A stretch of DNA of 22,939 bases from the NCBI GenBank assembly GCA_910579675.1, contig CAJTUF010000016.1, positions 1-22,939 of the forward strand. The letters run 5' to 3'. A program made the translations under genes and the position numbers. Below, piece after piece: positions 19,709 through 22,939 of the stretch. This DNA comes from an uncultured Muribaculaceae bacterium. Lineage in GTDB: Bacteria; Bacteroidota; Bacteroidia; Bacteroidales; Muribaculaceae. The notes under the pieces were generated by a model. It was not told the origin of the DNA. It made no database searches and saw nothing but the letters and a program-made list of their open reading frames with translations. Each line of letters begins with the position of its first letter. Position 1 is the stretch's first letter.

Positions 19709-21145
19709 TCAGTAGATCACCGCCGACGACAGCGGCGCGAGGGTGCCTCGTATCCGGCCTCCGCTCACCTCCCAGCGGCGTCCGTAGACGCGGTCGGTGT
19801 AGCTGCCATCGGCAAGGGTGGTGGGAAGATCCACGCTGCGCTCCAAACCGGTGAAGTTGATCAAGGCGTTGCCACGGCTTCCGCGGGCCACCCCGACCAC
19901 GGCCCCGTCGGCCGAGGCAACCACGGTCTCTGGTTCGCCGGCCATTGCACGGCGGAAGTGATTTGCGGCGGCTACTTCCGGATGGCGATATTCGTCGTTG
20001 CCTGCCGCTCCGATGCGGTTGTTGCCCCAGTAGTTGTTCCGGCTGCTCCCGGCGGGACGGGAGAAGAAGAGCGGAGTGCCATCCTCGCGTGAGGCGAGAA
20101 ACACCCACCCCATGCGTATCTGCTCATCCTCAAGATGGGCACTTTCGTGGGCGTTGCAATAGGTGTCGTGGCTCTCAACCCATGTCACCAGACGCGACGG
20201 ATCGGCGGGGTGGTGCCAATGGGTGAGGTCGGCGCCGCTGTATGAGGCCGAGTCGAGGGCCTGGCGCAGGGCGTGGCCGTAGCTGCTTGCCGTGAGATCC
20301 ATGTATTCAGAGTATTCGAGCTCCTTGACATTCTTGTCCTGAAGCACCTCGCCGTAGATAAACAGGCTGTCGGGCATCAGAAGCGACAGCCCCTTGGCGG
20401 CCTCGCGACCGGTGGCAACCGGCCAGAAATTGTTGCGTTCCGCCTTGGGGTCGAGGGGATCGGACGGGAGGCCGATATGCTTTGCTGTGTCGTAGCGGAA
20501 GCCTCGGGCTCCGAGATTGATCAGATCGTTGACATACTGGAGGTAGTAGTACTGGAAGTCGGGATTTTCAGTGTTTACGTCGGGCAGGCCGCCCATCTCG
20601 CCGGTTGTACACTCCATGCGGTCGTTCCACTGGGTGATGGGTGTGAATCCGTTGGCATGGTAGAGGTTGTCGTGGCCTCCCACGGCGGCATCGAGATCTG
20701 GAAGTACGGCGGTGTGGTCGATGGCAGTGTGGTTGGGGAGCACATCGACTATCACCTTCACTCCATGGGCGCGGGCGCTGTCGGCCATGGCCTTGAAGGC
20801 GTCGCGAGAGCCGAGCATATAGTTGCCTATCTTCCAGTCGGTGGGCTGATAGTAGTAATACCATTTTCCGGTCACGGTGTCGCCCGGCTCGCTGAAGAGG
20901 GCCATACCGCCGTTTTCGCCCACATAGCAGGTGTTTGCCGGAGAGGTCTGCACATATGTGTAGCCTGCGGCAGCTATGTCGGCCATGCGGGCGGCGATGG
21001 TGTCGAAGCTCCAGCTCCATGCGTGGAGTATAGCGCCGTTTGCCTCGCGGTCGGTGGCGAGGGTGCGGGCACCCGCCGGGAGAGCGCATAGCAGCAGGGC
21101 GGCGGCCACGCCTGCGGCCCGTTGATGCTTGTTGAAGTTGTTCAT
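19709..21145 (-). CDS. Secreted alpha-amylase (GH13)
   Basis: A 478-residue starch-degrading glycoside hydrolase with a Sec signal (MNNFNKHQRAAGVAAALLL, then CALPAGARTLA), so it works in the periplasm or outside. The barrel shows the GH13 regions: DVLPNHT (134-140), GFRYDTAKH (nucleophile Asp219), FIYGEVLQ (acid/base Glu266) and WVESHDTY (His326, Asp327). A C-terminal beta domain starts near residue 400 and ends in SSAVIY. All catalytic residues are present. It lies 80 bases after the lipoprotein gene on the same strand, and no promoter box is clear in between, so the two may be co-transcribed. Confidence 0.93.
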   Translation of the reverse strand: MNNFNKHQRAAGVAAALLLCALPAGARTLATDREANGAILHAWSWSFDTIAARMADIAAAGYTYVQTSPANTCYVGENGGMALFSEPGDTVTGKWYYYYQPTDWKIGNYMLGSRDAFKAMADSARAHGVKVIVDVLPNHTAIDHTAVLPDLDAAVGGHDNLYHANGFTPITQWNDRMECTTGEMGGLPDVNTENPDFQYYYLQYVNDLINLGARGFRYDTAKHIGLPSDPLDPKAERNNFWPVATGREAAKGLSLLMPDSLFIYGEVLQDKNVKELEYSEYMDLTASSYGHALRQALDSASYSGADLTHWHHPADPSRLVTWVESHDTYCNAHESAHLEDEQIRMGWVFLASREDGTPLFFSRPAGSSRNNYWGNNRIGAAGNDEYRHPEVAAANHFRRAMAGEPETVVASADGAVVGVARGSRGNALINFTGLERSVDLPTTLADGSYTDRVYGRRWEVSGGRIRGTLAPLSSAVIY

Positions 21146-21226
21146 TTCAGATGTCTGGAAAGAGTGATGATGTAAGTATGATCGATATATTGAAAGTATG
21201 ATTTGCGTCTAAGGAGCGGAGAGAGG

Positions 21227-22333
21227 TCAGTCGCCGATTTTGAGCCTTGCGTAGCCGGGATTGCTCTCGGTTTCACCCATAGCCTCGCCTATGTCGTCGC
21301 CCGCTATGAAGGCATAAAAGTAGCGGCCATCGCTCACCGTTTGGGGTATGGCGGGATATTCCGCGCCGTCGTGGGCTATGCGGAGCGGGCCCTCAGCCTC
21401 TGGGCGTGTCACCGACATAAGGGTGTGGCCGTCGATGCGGCGTATGAGCCGCGAGGTCACCATGCCGTTGTTCCATATCACGGCCATGATATGTGAGCCG
21501 GTGGCGCTGATGCGGTAGGAGATATACTTGTCGCGCTCCTTGCGGTATTGCTCATATGAGCTGAACTCAGGCATTTTCAGATTGCCGCAGTCAAATGCCA
21601 TCACAGGCTTAAGCCCATTGTCGGCACTGATCGAGTAGAGAGTGTCGCTGTCGAGCACCAGAGTCTCCTCGCCCGAGATGATAAACTCGGTTTCCTTGAA
21701 TACCTGCCCCTGATCCATGCTGCGGTTGACAAATGGAGTGGACAGGGCGGCTTCGGGTTTCCAATCGGAGGAGTAAAGGTAGAGGCGCTTGTGGGAGTTA
21801 CCGTCATAGCGTGTCTCTCCAAGCCAACCACGGCCTGAAGGCGTGATCAGGTTTATACTGTCGTTGGCCACCGACGATATAAACTCGCCGCCGAGGGTGT
21901 AGCTCAGAATCTTGTGTGAGCGGACATCGGCCACAGTCCATCCATCGCCCCCGCCAACGGTGTGCCACGCATACCATGCCGTGACATAATCTTCCGGTCC
22001 CTCCCCCTTGTGGGAAAACGAGCTCAGGCACCGGCCCGAAGTTATGTCGAACACCACCAGGGTGCCATCGTTGCTGTTGAGATAGATTTTGTTGCCCGAC
22101 ATGCCACATGGCTCAGGATAGTTGAGCATAGTTGAGTCAGTGAGGGCAGGCACGCAGAAGGCATCTACCTTCAGGATTGATTCGTCGCCCACTGCCGAGG
22201 TGTCGGTAAAGTCGATAGTAGGTATATTGCCGGTGCCGTCATTAGAGCCCGAGCAACTCGGGAGCATGAAAAGCGCTGTCATGGCAAGAATAAGGCCGAA
22301 GAAAGTAGCTGACTTGTAGCGTATTGAGATCAT
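21227..22333 (-). CDS. Six-bladed beta-propeller lipoprotein (BF3164-like)
   Basis: About 368 residues, with a lipoprotein signal MISIRYKSATFFGLILAMTA, then LFMLPSC: Cys27 is the lipid-bearing residue (L-P-S-C lipobox). The mature part is a run of beta blades, for example KIYLNSNDGTLVVFDITSG, SFSHKGEGPEDY, GWTVADVRSHKILSYTLGG and FISSVANDSINLI, of the kind in Bacteroidales propeller proteins. Function is unknown; similar proteins are on the cell surface or in the periplasm. The frame extends upstream to 22453, but the promoter box at 22364-22371 and the signal peptide select ATG 22333. It precedes the amylase gene. Confidence 0.75.
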   Translation of the reverse strand: MISIRYKSATFFGLILAMTALFMLPSCSGSNDGTGNIPTIDFTDTSAVGDESILKVDAFCVPALTDSTMLNYPEPCGMSGNKIYLNSNDGTLVVFDITSGRCLSSFSHKGEGPEDYVTAWYAWHTVGGGDGWTVADVRSHKILSYTLGGEFISSVANDSINLITPSGRGWLGETRYDGNSHKRLYLYSSDWKPEAALSTPFVNRSMDQGQVFKETEFIISGEETLVLDSDTLYSISADNGLKPVMAFDCGNLKMPEFSSYEQYRKERDKYISYRISATGSHIMAVIWNNGMVTSRLIRRIDGHTLMSVTRPEAEGPLRIAHDGAEYPAIPQTVSDGRYFYAFIAGDDIGEAMGETESNPGYARLKIGD

Positions 22334-22363
22334 TGCTGTGTCGGATATTGATTGTCGGTGTGG

Positions 22364-22371
22364 CAAAAATA
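22364..22371 (-). promoter_or_regulatory. Promoter of the lipoprotein-amylase pair
   Basis: TATTTTTG on the minus strand, about 30 bases before ATG 22333, preceded by a T-rich run without a clear TTTG. Confidence 0.5.
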
Positions 22372-22520
22372 AATAAAAAATGCGACTTGGCCTAACACCC
22401 ATACAGATAAGCCGCGCAAATAGCTCGTGATTTGCGCGACGCCCGGCTCCCATCTGGCCGCTTTGGCGACGCGGTGGGGCGCTCGGCTGACGCTGAGCGA
22501 TTTAGTTTTGCGTCGCTTGA

Positions 22521-22558
22521 CCCCACTCTGCGGCGGCTACGCGCGCCTTTGAGTGGGG
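22521..22558. repeat. Hairpin CCCCACTC/GAGTGGGG
   Basis: An 8-bp perfect stem (22521-22528 with 22551-22558) around a GC-rich loop. It lies directly outside the left long inverted repeat and may be a terminator or part of the array. Confidence 0.55.
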
Positions 22559-22619
22559 CTACCAGGCAGGTACGCCCCCAAGGGGGCTTTTGGCGCTACG
22601 CGCCGGGTGGGCGACGCGG
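22557..22619. repeat. Left arm of long inverted repeat
   Basis: It contains GGCTACC, CGCCCCCAAGGGGGC, TTTTGGCGCTACGCGCC and GCGACGCGG in order. Each has an inverted partner in the right arm (22865-22926), with small gaps. Confidence 0.7.
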
Positions 22620-22626
22620 TTGCTTT

Positions 22627-22701
22627 CGTCGCGGGTTTGCGGCCTTTTTGACCGCAGGGCGTCGCGGGGGCGGCTGCTCCGGGGAAGCAGCCCTACATTG
22701 G
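22627..22701. repeat. Tandem unit copy 1
   Basis: CGTCGCGGGTTTGCGGCC ... AGCAGCCCTACATTGG; copy 2 begins 85 bases later and differs at a few positions in the centre. Confidence 0.8.
22672..22696 (-). repeat. REP-like unit a (GTAG plus hairpin)
   Basis: On the minus strand GTAG is followed at once by GGCTGCT-TCCCCGG-AGCAGCC, a perfect 7-bp stem. GTAG beside a palindrome is the layout of REP sequences recognised by REP-associated tyrosine transposases. Confidence 0.55.
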
Positions 22702-22711
22702 CTGCGGGGGA

Positions 22712-22787
22712 CGTCGCGGGTTTGCGGCCGTTTTGCCGCTGGGGGCGTCGCGGGGGCGGCTGCTCCAGGGAAGCAGCCCTACATTGG
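22712..22787. repeat. Tandem unit copy 2
   Basis: Second copy of the 22627 unit; identical at both ends, with changes in the middle (GTTTTGCCGCTGGGGG instead of TTTTTGACCGCAGGG). Confidence 0.8.
22758..22782 (-). repeat. REP-like unit b (GTAG plus hairpin)
   Basis: Same as unit a with one loop base changed (TCCCTGG); stem GGCTGCT/AGCAGCC and GTAG are kept. Confidence 0.55.
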
Positions 22788-22823
22788 AGGTAATGGGCTG
22801 ATAATTCGTTGTTTGGGTGACTT

Positions 22824-22847
22824 GTAGGGATGCACCACGGTGCATCC
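22824..22847 (+). repeat. REP-like unit c (GTAG plus hairpin)
   Basis: GTAG then GGATGCAC-CACG-GTGCATCC, a perfect 8-bp stem, on the plus strand, facing units a and b. The stem sequence differs from units a and b but the layout and the following CCGCCC are kept. Confidence 0.55.
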
Positions 22848-22864
22848 GCCCGGCGACGATGGTT

Positions 22865-22926
22865 GCGGCGACGAGGTGGCGCGTTAGCGCAAAATGCCCC
22901 CTTGGGGGCGGACCTTGAGGGTAGCC
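22865..22926. repeat. Right arm of long inverted repeat
   Basis: It contains GCGGCGACG, GGCGCGTTAGCGC, AAAATGCCCCCTTGGGGGCG and GGGTAGCC, which are the inverted form of the left arm in the same order. Confidence 0.7.
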
Positions 22927-22939
22927 CGCGGCAAAGGCG

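Larger units (their letters stand above)
22454..22939. other. Gene-free, palindrome-rich intergenic array
   Basis: The stretch is very GC-rich and full of palindromes; frames through it read as low-complexity Gly/Arg/Ala and match no family. It contains the CCCCACTC/GAGTGGGG stem, a long inverted repeat, a tandem duplication and three REP-like units, listed separately. It may continue beyond the window. Confidence 0.7.

Noticed and set aside
20273..21091. Long plus-strand frame (272 codons) opposite the amylase gene
   Set aside because: Shadow frame of a GC-rich gene that has all its catalytic motifs on the minus strand.
22627..22787. Two repeats with a regular 85-base spacing as a possible CRISPR array
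   Set aside because: Only two units, about 75 bases long, with hardly any spacer between them; this is a tandem duplication.
22432..22827. A 131-codon plus-strand frame through the palindromic array
   Set aside because: Low-complexity Gly/Arg/Ala product made by repeated GC-rich DNA, with near-identical peptides where the tandem units repeat.

Overview
The window looks like chromosome from a Bacteroidales bacterium, with Muribaculaceae as my best guess. The evidence is the repeated promoter form TTTG-N19-21-TAnnTTTG just upstream of genes, mostly absent Shine-Dalgarno sites, a long GcpE-type IspG, an ORF6N/PLD-like protein of the type common in Bacteroides, and a propeller lipoprotein. The lineage is inferred from gene content, not from a marker tree.

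The window has two halves. Positions 1 to about 9030 are accessory and visibly AT-richer. They hold two ISAs1-family transposase remnants flanking a compact palindromic element (605-832); a complete IS1634-like insertion sequence (1136-2779) with terminal inverted repeats, a 6-bp target duplication and its own upstream terminator; and a truncated IS3/IS150-type orfA with one IS end. Next come a minus-strand pair (ATPase with a nuclease-like C-terminus plus an unrecognised 141-aa protein), a 34-residue small ORF with its own terminator, an ORF6N/PLD-like gene, and a GmrSD-type (DUF262/DUF1524) defence nuclease followed in the same frame by a 56-residue SANT/Myb-like protein. I see no integrase or attachment site, so the term 'island' rests on content and composition only.

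Positions 9186-22400 are GC-richer housekeeping DNA. rpsF-rpsR-rplI form a plus-strand operon with a strong promoter, a structured leader and a long bidirectional terminator. On the minus strand, reading right to left, come a lipoprotein-amylase pair, a Na/Pi cotransporter with its own promoter, and then a string of response regulator, rnhB, FprA flavoprotein, LPG-synthase-like membrane protein, purE, ispG and ribD. Overlaps tie the regulator to rnhB, purE to ispG, and ispG to ribD. A separate promoter in front of purE suggests that purE-ispG-ribD can be transcribed alone.

The last 480 bases hold no convincing gene. They are a dense array of palindromes: three GTAG-plus-hairpin REP-like units inside a roughly 62-bp inverted repeat. 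The features most worth a second look are this array, the SANT-like reading frame separated from the GmrSD-type gene by one stop codon, the ATPase/141-aa cassette, and the paired palindromes inside the ORF6N gene.
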